Of a stretch of 64,000 nt of DNA, positions 9,472-19,500 are shown one piece after another. The position numbers and the translations under genes were made by a program. The notes beneath the pieces were generated by a model, which searched no databases, was not told the DNA's origin, and worked only from the letters and a program-made list of their open reading frames with translations. This DNA is from RGIG4576 sp964613095 (GTDB lineage: Bacteria; Bacteroidota; Bacteroidia; Bacteroidales; Muribaculaceae): contig CAZTFX010000003.1 in the NCBI GenBank assembly GCA_964613095.1, positions 17,052 through 81,051 on the forward strand, in the 5' to 3' direction. Position 1 is the first letter of the stretch. Each line of letters opens with the position of its first letter.

Positions 9472-10158
9472 ATGGCAAATATACTAAATATAGACACATC
9501 AACCGATGTTTGTTCCGTTGCTTTAACAAGCGAAGGAACTGTTATAGAACACAGAGAAGATTACGAAGGGCAAAACCACGCAAAAGTTCTAAGCTCATTC
9601 ATAAATGATATGTTTACTTATGCTACGCCAAGAGGAATAAAGCTCGACGCTATTTCTGTCAGTATGGGACCCGGCTCATATACCGGACTTAGAATAGGCT
9701 TATCTGAAGCAAAAGGGTTATGTTTTGGTTTGGATATTCCACTAATTGGGATAAGCACACTTGAGCTTTTGACTGTAACCGTTATGTTTCGAGATTTTTG
9801 GGATGATGATATTTTATTTGCTCCTATGATTGACGCAAGGAGACAAGAGGTATATACAGGTGTATATGATTTGGCATTAAATAAAATAATGCAACCTCAA
9901 CCTCTTATATTAGATCAAAATTCGTTCCAAGAATTTTCCGATAAAAAAATTATATTTTTTGGCAACGGATCCGATAAAGCAAAAGATATAATCCAGTTAC
10001 CTAATGCTCAATTTATAAAAGGGATAAAACCTGAAGCAGTAAATATGATGGCATTATCGGAAAGAGCTTTTAGAAATAATGATTTTATTGATATTGCATA
10101 TTCTACACCGGAATATCTCAAAGAATTTCAAAGTACAATTCCAAAAAAGAAATTCTAA
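9472..10158 (+). CDS. tsaB: tRNA threonylcarbamoyladenosine biosynthesis protein TsaB
   Basis: 228 residues. TsaB is the ASKHA-fold partner of TsaD in making the t6A37 modification of ANN-decoding tRNAs. The N-terminus ILNIDTSTDVCSVAL (the phosphate-1-like strand) and the segment SVSMGPGSYTGLRIGLSEAKG are highly characteristic. It lacks the metal-binding histidines of TsaD, as expected. Transcribed alone from 9443-9450, divergent from yicC. Confidence 0.93.
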   Translation: MANILNIDTSTDVCSVALTSEGTVIEHREDYEGQNHAKVLSSFINDMFTYATPRGIKLDAISVSMGPGSYTGLRIGLSEAKGLCFGLDIPLIGISTLELLTVTVMFRDFWDDDILFAPMIDARRQEVYTGVYDLALNKIMQPQPLILDQNSFQEFSDKKIIFFGNGSDKAKDIIQLPNAQFIKGIKPEAVNMMALSERAFRNNDFIDIAYSTPEYLKEFQSTIPKKKF

Positions 10159-10207
10159 AGCAATTAAACAAAAGTCTTTAATTTTGGTAATATAATTAAT
10201 GGTTTAT

Positions 10208-10238
10208 TTGCCAATTATAATTTATCCGATTATTTTTG
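10208..10238 (+). promoter_or_regulatory. Promoter of DUF4290-rimM
   Basis: TTG (10208-10210), 20-bp spacer, TATTTTTG (10231-10238). The DUF4290 start follows 21 bp later. Confidence 0.6.
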
Positions 10239-10259
10239 CACAGAGATTTAAAGAATTAT

Positions 10260-10859
10260 ATGCTAGAATACAACAATCAGAAAAAAAATCTTATTCTTCC
10301 TGAATATGGAAGGAACATTCAACAAATGGTAGAATATTGCACATCCATTGAAAACAGAGATGAACGAAACAGATGTGCAAATACTATAATACAAACAATG
10401 GGAAATCTATTCCCTCAACTTAGAGATACCCCCGAATTTAAACATAAATTATGGGATCATTTGGCTATTATGTCAAATTTCACTCTTGATATTGATTACC
10501 CTTATGAAATAATTAAAAAAGAAAATCTAAACACATCACCTCAACCGGTTTCATATCAATTAGAACCTATAAAATATCGTCATTACGGTAAAGTTATAGA
10601 ACAAATGATAAGCCGAGCTTGCGAATATCCGGATGGCGAAGAACGCAATAGTTTAATTTTATTGATAGCTAATCATATGAAAAAATTGATATATGGTATC
10701 AATAAAGAAGATGTTGAAGATGAAAAAATTTTCAATGATTTATATCAATATTCTCGCGGTAAGATTAAATTAACCACCGAAACCCATAAACTTCATGTGT
10801 TTAAGGAGGCTCCGGTTGTACAAAATAATACTAAGAAAAATTCTAAAAAGAAAAAATGA
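10260..10859 (+). CDS. DUF4290 family protein
   Basis: 199 residues from the ATG at 10260 (beginning MLEYNNQKKNLILPEYGRN); an upstream alternative start at 10236 lies within the promoter and is rejected. Soluble, helical, with a very basic C-terminal tail (KKNSKKKK). The sequence fits DUF4290, a Bacteroidota-specific family of unknown function. It overlaps rimM by 4 bp (ATGA). In Bacteroides, from memory, a murA gene lies between these two, and it is absent here. Confidence 0.75.
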   Translation: MLEYNNQKKNLILPEYGRNIQQMVEYCTSIENRDERNRCANTIIQTMGNLFPQLRDTPEFKHKLWDHLAIMSNFTLDIDYPYEIIKKENLNTSPQPVSYQLEPIKYRHYGKVIEQMISRACEYPDGEERNSLILLIANHMKKLIYGINKEDVEDEKIFNDLYQYSRGKIKLTTETHKLHVFKEAPVVQNNTKKNSKKKK

Positions 10860-11389
10860 TCCGAAGAGAAGATATTATTGAAATCGGAGTATATAATAAA
10901 CCACATGGTATAAATGGTGAAATATCCGCTACTTTTGATTATGATATAGACATAATCAAAGATATTAATTGTTTTATTACCGATATTAATGGTATATATG
11001 TTCCATTTTTTGCTGAAAATTTAAGAACCAAAAGTAATAGTACAGTTCTTTTAAAAATTGAAGGGTTGGATGATGAAGTTAGTGTTAAGAAACTTGTAAA
11101 CAATAAAATTTATACATTAAAATCCTCATTTCAACATTCACATGAAGTTTCTGATGAAACAGAAGAATTACCACTGGATTATTTTATAGGATTTACAATA
11201 TCAGAAGAAAAAGAGGGAATCATCGGAAATATTCTTGATGTAGATTGTTCTACCGAGAACTTTTTATTTATTGTCAATAACCACGACAAACAAGTATTTA
11301 TCCCTGCAACAGATGATTTTATTGTTGACATTGATTTAGATTGTAAAACTATAACAATGTGCTTGCCTATGGGAATCTTAGAAATTTAA
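10856..11389 (+). CDS. rimM: Ribosome maturation factor RimM
   Basis: 177 residues. RimM assists 30S head assembly by binding S19. The N-terminal RimM domain is recognisable (IGVYNKPHGINGEISATF, residues 6-23) and the C-terminal PRC-barrel-like half contains DYFIGFTIS and FIPATDDFI. Start is coupled to DUF4290 by a 4-bp overlap. The protein is more divergent and acidic than many RimMs, but the order of both domains is intact. Confidence 0.85.
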   Translation: MIRREDIIEIGVYNKPHGINGEISATFDYDIDIIKDINCFITDINGIYVPFFAENLRTKSNSTVLLKIEGLDDEVSVKKLVNNKIYTLKSSFQHSHEVSDETEELPLDYFIGFTISEEKEGIIGNILDVDCSTENFLFIVNNHDKQVFIPATDDFIVDIDLDCKTITMCLPMGILEI

Positions 11390-11410
11390 ACTAACTAAAA
11401 AGATAAAATT

Positions 11411-11731
11411 ATGAGTGACAACAAAACTTTCGATGAAAATGAAGCAATAGAGTTCATACGTAACTATATTCCGACAAATATCAAAAATAAGTATAGCGAT
11501 AATGATATTCTACTATTGATGGATACAATGTATGATTTCTATGATGAAGACGAAGACAATGACGATCAATACGACGAAACTCCTATAAATAACGAAACAT
11601 ATATTAATCGTATTGTTAATTACGTAAAGAAAAGTATTCGAAAAGACCCGGACAATGCAATTGAAATGGACGATGTTAAGCATTTGGTTCTTGGTGAAAT
11701 TGAATATGAAAACACTTTAGATATTTTTTAA
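11411..11731 (+). CDS. Small acidic hypothetical protein
   Basis: 106 residues, strongly acidic (a run of Asp and Glu around residues 32-48), no signal peptide or membrane segment, predicted helical at both ends. I do not recognise a family. It sits 21 bp after rimM and 9 bp before the OmpA-family gene, so it is probably co-transcribed with them. A preceding AAAAGATAAAATT stretch holds no strong Shine-Dalgarno, as usual in this group. Confidence 0.7.
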   Translation: MSDNKTFDENEAIEFIRNYIPTNIKNKYSDNDILLLMDTMYDFYDEDEDNDDQYDETPINNETYINRIVNYVKKSIRKDPDNAIEMDDVKHLVLGEIEYENTLDIF

Positions 11732-11740
11732 CAACAGTAT

Positions 11741-12397
11741 ATGATTAAGAATATAATATTATCACTTATCATAATTTCTTTACTATGTCCTATACATTGT
11801 GAAGCAAAGTTTTTCGGTAAAAAAGAAAAAAATGAAGAAATTGATATATATGAGCTATCAATAGATGAAAATATATCAACACCGGAATTAGGTAAACAAA
11901 CTAATAAAATAATTGAATTCCAAAAAACACAACTTCAACATCTTAACAAATTAGATCAAGCAAGTTTTCCATACGAAACTAAATTAATAAGAGATGGAGA
12001 AGTTATAATGATTACAATACCGGCACGAAGTCTATTCGAACAAAATAAAACTAATCTAACAGAAAAAGGTAAAGATGTGCTTAAACCCATATTAAAATAT
12101 CTCAAAACCAAACAACTATACAAAATTGTTTTAGCAATGCATTCCGACAATACAGGAAATGATATTTATACAATGGATTTAACGACCAAGCGTGTTAATT
12201 CTGTTTTCGATTGGCTAGGGGAGAAGGATAAAACAATGACAGACAATGTTGTACCATATGCTTTAGGAAGCAACGACCCTATAGTCGATAACAATTCTGT
12301 TTCCAATAGAGATAAAAATCGTCGTTTGGTTATTTATTTAATTCCAGGAAAAATTATGATATACCAAGCAAAAAAAAGTAAAATCAATCTTTCATAA
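11741..12397 (+). CDS. OmpA-family peptidoglycan-binding protein
   Basis: 218 residues. Residues 1-22 form a signal peptide ending HCEA. The C-terminal two thirds (about 95-205) read as an OmpA-like domain: an ARSLFEQNKTNLTEKGK start, a central AMHSDNTGND segment corresponding to the peptidoglycan-binding region, and the closing NRDKNRRLVIYL. Such domains hold outer-membrane or periplasmic proteins to the cell wall. There is no barrel. It is the last gene before proS, which has its own promoter. Confidence 0.8.
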   Translation: MIKNIILSLIIISLLCPIHCEAKFFGKKEKNEEIDIYELSIDENISTPELGKQTNKIIEFQKTQLQHLNKLDQASFPYETKLIRDGEVIMITIPARSLFEQNKTNLTEKGKDVLKPILKYLKTKQLYKIVLAMHSDNTGNDIYTMDLTTKRVNSVFDWLGEKDKTMTDNVVPYALGSNDPIVDNNSVSNRDKNRRLVIYLIPGKIMIYQAKKSKINLS

Positions 12398-12427
12398 AAA
12401 AGATTCTTTCTATCGCTATAAAAACAC

Positions 12428-12435
12428 TAACTTTG
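12428..12435 (+). promoter_or_regulatory. -7 element for proS
   Basis: TAACTTTG 18 bp before the proS start codon; no -33 TTG at the standard distance. Confidence 0.45.
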
Positions 12436-12453
12436 CAAAAAATATAATAAATA

Positions 12454-13935
12454 ATGGCAAAAGAGCTTAAAGATTTAACAAAAAGAGCAGAAAACTACTC
12501 TCAATGGTATAATGATTTGGTTGTTAAAGCCGATTTGGCAGAACAATCAGCAGTAAGAGGTTGCATGGTTATCAAACCTTATGGCTATGCTATTTGGGAA
12601 AAAATGCAACAAGAATTAGATAGAAGATTTAAAGAAACAGGGCACGTTAATGCATATTTTCCTTTATTAATACCCAAGTCTTTCCTTAGTAGAGAGGCTG
12701 ACCATGTCGAAGGTTTTGCGAAAGAATGTGCCATTGTGACACACCACCGTCTTAAAAATTCCCCAGATGGAAAAGGGGTAATTGTTGATCCTGAAGCAAA
12801 ATTAGAAGAAGAACTAATCATTCGTCCTACTTCAGAAACAATCATTTGGAATACATATAAAAATTGGATAAACTCATACCGAGACCTACCTATTCTATGC
12901 AATCAATGGGCAAATGTAATGCGCTGGGAAATGCGTACTCGTATGTTCTTACGAACAGCAGAATTCCTATGGCAAGAAGGACACACTGCCCATGCTACAA
13001 GCGAAGAGGCAATTGAAGAGGTCAAGAAAATGATTAACGTTTATGCTGATTTCGCTGAAAATTGTATGGCAGTTCCGGTTATACAAGGTGTAAAAACAGC
13101 CAATGAACGCTTTGCCGGTGCTATTGATACTTACACTATTGAAGCAATGATGCAAGACGGTAAGGCTCTTCAATCGGGAACATCACATTTCTTGGGACAA
13201 AATTTTGCTAAGGCTTTTGACGTAAAATTCATTAACAAAAATAATGAATTAGAATATGTTTGGGCAACATCATGGGGTGTGTCAACTCGTTTAATGGGAG
13301 CATTAATTATGACTCATTCCGATGATAACGGTTTAGTTTTACCACCCAAATTGGCTCCTATACAAGTAGTAATCATTCCTATTTATAAGAGTGAAGAACA
13401 ACTAAATGAAATTAGTAAAAAAGTTGAACCTATCATTAATAAACTGAAATCTATGGGCATAAGTGTAAAATATGATAACGCTGATAATAAACGTCCGGGA
13501 TTCAAATTTGCCGATTATGAGTTGAAAGGTGTTCCAGTAAGACTTGTTTTAGGTGCAAGAGATATTGAAAATAATACAATTGAAGTTATGCGTCGTGACA
13601 CTTTAGAAAAACACGTAGCTTCTCTTGATAACATAGAAGAATATGTAGCTAATCTATTGAATGAAATTCAACAAAACATTTTCAATAAGGCGTTAAAGCA
13701 CCGAGAAGAAATGACATATACTGTAGATACTTGGGACGAATTTAAGGAACGTATTGAAAATGGAGGATTTATTCTTGCTCATTGGGATGGAACTACCGAA
13801 ACAGAATTAAAAATAAAAGAGGAAACAAAAGCAACCATACGCTGTATTCCTCTTGAAGGAGATAAAACTCCGGGACAATGTATTTATACAGGAAAACCAT
13901 CTGCACAAAGGGTTCTATTTGCAAGAAATTACTAA
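12454..13935 (+). CDS. proS: Prolyl-tRNA synthetase, archaeal/eukaryotic type
   Basis: 493 residues, the short ProRS class without the editing insertion (the longer bacterial form is about 570). It charges tRNA-Pro. Class II motifs are visible: a motif 1 region around YFPLLIPKSF, motif 2 in RWEMRTRMFLRTAEFLWQEGH (residues about 150-170), and motif 3 near GVSTRLMGALIM. The anticodon-binding domain and the C-terminal zinc-like extension (ending AQRVLFARNY) follow. This type is normal for Bacteroidota. Monocistronic between its promoter and the terminator at 13959. Confidence 0.95.
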   Translation: MAKELKDLTKRAENYSQWYNDLVVKADLAEQSAVRGCMVIKPYGYAIWEKMQQELDRRFKETGHVNAYFPLLIPKSFLSREADHVEGFAKECAIVTHHRLKNSPDGKGVIVDPEAKLEEELIIRPTSETIIWNTYKNWINSYRDLPILCNQWANVMRWEMRTRMFLRTAEFLWQEGHTAHATSEEAIEEVKKMINVYADFAENCMAVPVIQGVKTANERFAGAIDTYTIEAMMQDGKALQSGTSHFLGQNFAKAFDVKFINKNNELEYVWATSWGVSTRLMGALIMTHSDDNGLVLPPKLAPIQVVIIPIYKSEEQLNEISKKVEPIINKLKSMGISVKYDNADNKRPGFKFADYELKGVPVRLVLGARDIENNTIEVMRRDTLEKHVASLDNIEEYVANLLNEIQQNIFNKALKHREEMTYTVDTWDEFKERIENGGFILAHWDGTTETELKIKEETKATIRCIPLEGDKTPGQCIYTGKPSAQRVLFARNY

Positions 13936-13958
13936 TTTCGAGATTAAAGTTAATTTTA

Positions 13959-13999
13959 TAAAACCGAATTTAGACGATAATGTCTGAGTTCGGTTTATT
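13959..13999. terminator. Bidirectional terminator between proS and the convergent secreted-protein gene
   Basis: Inverted repeat 13961-13975 with 13982-13996 (13 of 15 bases pair), A-rich on the left and T-rich on the right. It serves proS on the plus strand and probably the convergent gene on the minus strand. Confidence 0.75.
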
Positions 14000-14000
14000 A

Positions 14001-15098
14001 TTATTTATGTTTTACAAATCTTATTTGTCCCTTTTCTTTAGGGAAATATAAAGTCATTATATTATTATCTTCCTCTATCATAACATAAGTATCATCATTA
14101 ATTTCCTCAAAAACAGAATCATACCACACCAAATCATAATTATCTTTAAATCTGGTAGGAGATAAACGTCCTTTTAACATTCCACTTGTCCATTTTACGC
14201 TATTCACTACTGCTCCTGAATAATATAACAAATCATAACCGCTTTCATTATTTTCAACTACAACTAATTGATATTTACCACCTAATTTCAACTTCGTTTC
14301 ATCTATATTTCTATCTAAATAAGTCCATAATCCTTCAATATTCCCAATCGAATCACTTCTCAAATAATCATTTAAATTATTCCGATTCCATTTGGTTAAA
14401 AGTCTACGTTCCTTTATTATGTTTTTTTTCGTAATAAAACGTTCTAATTCAACCACGCTACCTGAACCTATAAAATAACCTATTTTCATTGAATCGCCAT
14501 ATGATACATCAATTTTATCTATTAAAATAGGATTATCATCTCCTATATATAGATAGGTATTGTCTCCATCATATTTTAACCAAATAGAATTATATCCATC
14601 ATATAAATCAACACCTTTTCTTAATGATGTAGTTTTTATTATTTCAATATTTCCAGAATTTACATTTAACACTTCTACTATTAAACTTCTCTCATCAAGA
14701 ATATCATGCAATAATGTATTATGACCTTTTAATCGTATCATTTGGTAATTATTGCAATCTTTATAATTCCACACAAATCCCCAACTAGGATTTGAGACTT
14801 TATAAGACTTATTATATTTATTATATATTTTAAATGATTTTCCACTCAAGTTACTTTTATTAGCAATTCTCATGGAAATTGAAAATTCTGAATTTGCACA
14901 ATAAAAATCAATAAGATTAAAATGAATCTCAGTTGAACTATTACTCTCAACAAGGATATCATCTATTATCTCGTTATCTTGATTTTTTAAACCATTAAAG
15001 CCATTTAAATAGGTATAGTATTTTGATTGTGAGGTCATAATACTAGATGTAAATAACATCAATATAAGACACATAAAGAATCGATATTTTTTATTCAT
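14001..15098 (-). CDS. Secreted protein of unknown function with a LamG/DUF1080-like segment
   Basis: 365 residues with a signal peptide (1 to about 23). The central part (about 50-230) is beta-rich and contains SIWLKYDGDNTYLYIGDD, a pattern reminiscent of LamG- or DUF1080-type concanavalin-like sandwiches. The last 120 residues look like a separate beta-domain (SGYDLLYYSGAVV, IMTLYFPKEKGQIRFV). I cannot name the family with confidence. The gene stands alone between a bidirectional terminator and a divergent promoter pair. It may bind carbohydrate or surface material, which is only a guess from fold type. Confidence 0.65.
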   Translation of the reverse strand: MNKKYRFFMCLILMLFTSSIMTSQSKYYTYLNGFNGLKNQDNEIIDDILVESNSSTEIHFNLIDFYCANSEFSISMRIANKSNLSGKSFKIYNKYNKSYKVSNPSWGFVWNYKDCNNYQMIRLKGHNTLLHDILDERSLIVEVLNVNSGNIEIIKTTSLRKGVDLYDGYNSIWLKYDGDNTYLYIGDDNPILIDKIDVSYGDSMKIGYFIGSGSVVELERFITKKNIIKERRLLTKWNRNNLNDYLRSDSIGNIEGLWTYLDRNIDETKLKLGGKYQLVVVENNESGYDLLYYSGAVVNSVKWTSGMLKGRLSPTRFKDNYDLVWYDSVFEEINDDTYVMIEEDNNIMTLYFPKEKGQIRFVKHK

Positions 15099-15154
15099 AA
15101 TTCAATCATTTAATATTTATAATATTAAAGAATGGTTTAAATCATTCTTTAACG

Positions 15155-15162
15155 CAAAGATA
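15155..15162 (-). promoter_or_regulatory. -7 element for the 14001-15098 gene
   Basis: Minus-strand TATCTTTG, 56 bp upstream of the start codon and divergent from the LysE promoter. Confidence 0.45.
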
Positions 15163-15177
15163 TTACAATATTTTTAT

Positions 15178-15185
15178 TACCTTTG
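15178..15185 (+). promoter_or_regulatory. -7 element for the LysE-family operon
   Basis: TACCTTTG, 28 bp before the preferred ATG at 15214. It argues against the in-frame TTG at 15190, which would lie near the transcription start. Confidence 0.5.
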
Positions 15186-15213
15186 TTAGTTGAATACATA
15201 TTTTGGCAAAAAA

Positions 15214-15861
15214 ATGGAGTTAATCCTATTAATGATAATACGTGGACTAGCTATTGGTATATTGGTTTCTGCACCGATGGGACCAATAGGTGTGCTATGT
15301 ATACAACGAACTCTTAACAAAGGACGATGGTCGGGTTTTTTTACCGGATTAGGGGCAGCTTTATCCGATATAATATATTGTCTGTTAACCGGACTTGGTA
15401 TGTCTTTTGTTATTGATTTTATAGAAACGAATCAAAATATTTTACAAATCGTAGGAAGTGTAGCTTTATTACTATATGGATTTTATCTTCTTAGGAAAAA
15501 TCCTGCCGGTAGCCTTAAAGCTCCTAAACAAAAAAAAGCATCTTATCCTCAAGATTTCATCACCGGATTCTTGTTCACCTTTTCCAATCCACTGATTTTA
15601 TTCTTGATAATTAGTTTTTATGCTCGTTTTAACTTCCTATCACCCGATTACCACTACTACCATTATTTAGTTGGATTCCTGTTTATATTTGTTGGAGCTT
15701 TATTATGGTGGTTTATTATAACATTTTTTGTAAATAAAATACGTTCTAAGTTCAATGTAAGAAGCATGTGGCTGGTAAATTGTATAATTGGTGTTATTAT
15801 ATTACTTATGGCTGCATTTGGACTTATTACCGGTATTAAAGACTATATTACGATTTTATGA
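15214..15861 (+). CDS. LysE-family exporter
   Basis: 215 residues from the ATG at 15214. Inner-membrane protein with about six hydrophobic segments. The conserved LysE/RhtB start APMGPIGVLCIQRTLNKGR lies near residues 18-36, and GFLFTFSNPLILFLI near the middle carries the family's conserved Asn-Pro. Members export amino acids or related metabolites; the substrate here is unknown. It overlaps the next gene by 4 bp. Confidence 0.85.
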   Translation: MELILLMIIRGLAIGILVSAPMGPIGVLCIQRTLNKGRWSGFFTGLGAALSDIIYCLLTGLGMSFVIDFIETNQNILQIVGSVALLLYGFYLLRKNPAGSLKAPKQKKASYPQDFITGFLFTFSNPLILFLIISFYARFNFLSPDYHYYHYLVGFLFIFVGALLWWFIITFFVNKIRSKFNVRSMWLVNCIIGVIILLMAAFGLITGIKDYITIL

Positions 15862-16529
15862 GCAGCATAAAAAAGCACTTAACAATTCCATATTATTCTA
15901 AATTGGATAATATGTCATTAGAAGATGTTAGTAGTTTTCTTGAACAAGAAGAAGTAAAACATCATATCAAATGTCGTAATTGGGTGGAAAAATTTCATTT
16001 TCATCCTCTTACTGCATTTACTGTAGCATACTCTGAAAAATATATTTACGTTGATTTTTATGTACGAGGTAATTACCTAAGAGCTGTGAATTACACCAAT
16101 AATTCACCTGTTGCAGAAGATAGTTGTGTTGAATTTTTCTTAAAAGCTCCCGGTAATAACGAATATTGGAACTTTGAATTTAATTGCATTGGAACAATTA
16201 ATGCGTCACATAGAGAAAAAAGAGAAAATCCCACTAGATTAAATGATGAAGAGATCGCACAAATTAAACGTTATGCATCATGTGGAACCAGACCTTTTGA
16301 AGAAATGGAAGGAATATTTTCATGGAATTTGATTATTGCCATACCATTTTCTCTAATTGGACTCGACTCAAACAATTTACCGGAAATGATAACAGGAAAT
16401 TTCTATAAATGTGGTTCAAAAACCAGTGCACCGCATTTATTAAGTTGGTCTCCAATAGACTATCCTAAGCCGGATTTTCATAGACCAGAATTCTTTGGTG
16501 ATTTGTTTTTCGGAGCAAAAGATAAATAA
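15858..16529 (+). CDS. Carbohydrate-binding family 9-like protein
   Basis: 223 residues, no signal peptide. The sequence reads as a CBM9-like beta-sandwich: WVEKFHFHPLTAFTVAYSEK, then VDFYVRGNYLRAV, SCVEFFLKAPG, YWNFEFNCIGTINASHREKR, and a terminal PDFHRPEFFGDLFF. This domain type is usually found in sugar-binding extracellular proteins, but a stand-alone copy of about 220 residues is common in Bacteroidota and its role is unknown. The start overlaps the LysE-family stop (ATGA), and dnaE follows 30 bp later. Confidence 0.75.
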   Translation: MSSIKKHLTIPYYSKLDNMSLEDVSSFLEQEEVKHHIKCRNWVEKFHFHPLTAFTVAYSEKYIYVDFYVRGNYLRAVNYTNNSPVAEDSCVEFFLKAPGNNEYWNFEFNCIGTINASHREKRENPTRLNDEEIAQIKRYASCGTRPFEEMEGIFSWNLIIAIPFSLIGLDSNNLPEMITGNFYKCGSKTSAPHLLSWSPIDYPKPDFHRPEFFGDLFFGAKDK

Positions 16530-16559
16530 TTACTAATATATTAATCAAGTCAATACACA

Positions 16560-19500
16560 ATGCAACCATTTGTTCACCTTCACGTCCATTCACAATATTC
16601 GATACTTGATGGTCAAGCGTCGATTAAAGCCCTTGTAAACAAAGCAAAGGAAAATGGAATGAAAGGTATAGCTTTAACCGATCATGGTAATATGTTCGGT
16701 ATTAAAGAATTTCACGACTATTGCAATAAAATAAATGGTGACTTGAACTCCGCGATTAAGCAATTAAACAAACAGGTCAAGGAGTTGGAACAATCGGAGA
16801 ATCCTGATTGTGAAAAAATCAATAATTTAAAGAACGAAATAGAAGATAAAAAAGCTCAAAGATTTAAGCCCATTTTCGGCTGTGAAATGTATGTAGCCGA
16901 TAAAACCATGCAGGAACGTACATCAAAAAGTGATACAGGACGACACTTGGTTGTTCTTGCTAAAAACGAAAAAGGATACCACAATCTCATTAAATTGGTA
17001 TCTAAAGCTTGGACTGATGGTTTTTATTCGCACCCTCGAACAGATAAAACCAGCCTAAAAGAAAGAAAAGAAGGTCTTATAGTATGTTCAGCATGTCTTG
17101 GTGGAGAAATACCAAAGTTAATTCTCCAAGATAGAATTGATGAAGCAAGAGAGTCGGCTAAATGGTTTAAAGACGTCTTTGGAGATGATTTCTATTTAGA
17201 ACTTCAACGACATAAAGCAACCGTTCCTATAGCTAATCATGAGACTTTTCCTCTTCAAGAAAAAGTTAATGTAATTTTAAAAGAATTTTCAGAAGAACTA
17301 GGAATAAAGCTAATCTGCTCAAATGATGTCCATTTTGTAAATGAGAGTGATGCTGATGCCCATGACCGACTGATTTGTTTATCTACAGGCAAATTCTTGA
17401 GTGATGAAAAGCGTATGCTTTATAGTAAACAAGAATGGTTAAAAACTCAGGAAGAAATGAATGAAATTTTCTTTGACTTTCCTGAAGCATTGTCCAACAC
17501 TCAAGAAATTCTTAACAAAGTAGAATTTTATTCGATTGATCATGATGCGATTCTTCCAAACTTTCCTCTTCCGGAAGGGTTTACAGATAATGATGATTAT
17601 CTTCGTTATTTAGTATATGAAGGAGCAAAGAAGAGGTGGAATGAACTTGATGAAGAACATATTGAACGTATAGATTTTGAGCTGAATACAATCAAAAACA
17701 TGGGGTTTCCCGGATATTTCTTGATTGTACAGGATTTTATTCAGGCAGCAAGAGATTTAGGAGTATCGGTGGGTCCCGGTCGTGGATCGGCTGCAGGATC
17801 GGCTGTTGCATATTGTTTGGGAATTACCCAAATCGATCCCATTAAATATGACCTGCTTTTTGAACGTTTCTTGAATCCTGACCGTATATCTTTACCCGAT
17901 ATCGATATAGATTTTGATGATGACGGACGTGCAAGTGTGCTTAAATACGTCACTCAAAAATATGGTGAAGAAAAAGTTGCTCATATTATAACGTATGGTA
18001 CGATGGCGGCAAAAATGGCTTTAAAGGATGTTGCCAGAGTTCATCAATTACCAATTCCTGAAAGCGACCGACTTACAAAGATGATTCCAAGTAAGCCCAA
18101 TGACATGCCCAATCAGGACAATGGTAAAAAATACGCAATCACGATATCCAATTGTATTAAATGTTTCCCGGAATTTGCGGCTGAAAAAAACAGTAGTGAT
18201 CCCAATATTGCTTCTACAATTCAATATGCCGAAGCTCTGGAAGGAAACGTAAGAAGTACCGGTGTACATGCATGTGGAGTCATTATAGGTCGTGATGATA
18301 TTACCGATTGGGTTCCGGTAAGTACAGCACCCGACAAAGACGGTAACAAAATGCTTGTCACACAATATGAAGGTAGTGTTATCGAATCAACAGGTCTCAT
18401 TAAAATGGACTTCTTGGGACTTAAAACATTATCAATCATCAAGGAAGCTCTTTCCAATATCAAAAACACACGGAATATTGATGTTGATATTGATAATGCT
18501 CCGATTGATGATGCTAAAACATACCAACTATATTGTGAGGGAAGAACTGTAGGTACATTCCAATTTGAATCATCCGGTATGCAAAAATATCTTATCGAAC
18601 TTCAGCCATCAACATTTGAAGACTTGATAGCTATGAATGCATTATACAGACCGGGTCCTATGGATTATATACCTGATTTTATCAACCGAAAATTAGGTAG
18701 GAAACCCATCGAATATGATATACCGATAATGGAAAAATATCTTAAAGATACCTATGGTATTACGGTATATCAAGAACAAGTCATGCTTTTATCTCGCCTT
18801 TTAGGAAATTTCACACGTGGTGAAAGTGACGCGTTGCGTAAGGCAATGGGTAAAAAATTGCGAGATAAGCTGGATCAAATGAAACCTAAATTCATTGAAG
18901 GAGGGAAAAGCAACGGACATGATCCTAAAATTCTTGAAAAAATATGGCAAGATTGGGAAAAATTTGCTTCCTACGCATTTAATAAATCACATGCTACTTG
19001 TTATTCATGGGTTGCTTATCAAACAGCCTATTTGAAAGCTAATTATCCGGCAGAATATATGTCAGCAGTCCTTAGCCGAAACTTAAACGATATTGAAAAA
19101 TTATCTAAATTCATGGATGAATGTAAATCCATGAAAATTCCGGTTAAAGGTCCCGACATCAATGAAAGTTATAAAAATTTCAGTGCCAATAAATCAGGGG
19201 AAATACGCTTTGGTCTTGGAGGTATAAAAACAGTAGGAGTAAATGCGGTTGAAGCAATCATCAGTGAACGAAAAGAAAACGGTCCATACAAATCGATTTA
19301 TGATTTTGTGGAACGAGTAAATTTATCTTCATGTAACCGCCGTACTATTGAAGCATTGGCTCTTGCCGGATGTTTTGATAGTTTTAGTGAAATTTCGAGA
19401 GAAGACTTTTTCGAAAGAAACAGCAAAGATGAAACATTCCTTGAAGTCTTAACCAAATATGGAGCTCGCTTCCAAGAAGATAAGAACAATCAAGCTACGT

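Noticed and set aside
8495..9529. Longer yicC reading starting at 9529
   Set aside because: The added part overlaps both divergent promoters and tsaB, is low-complexity hydrophobic, and precedes the conserved MILSMTGFGK start.
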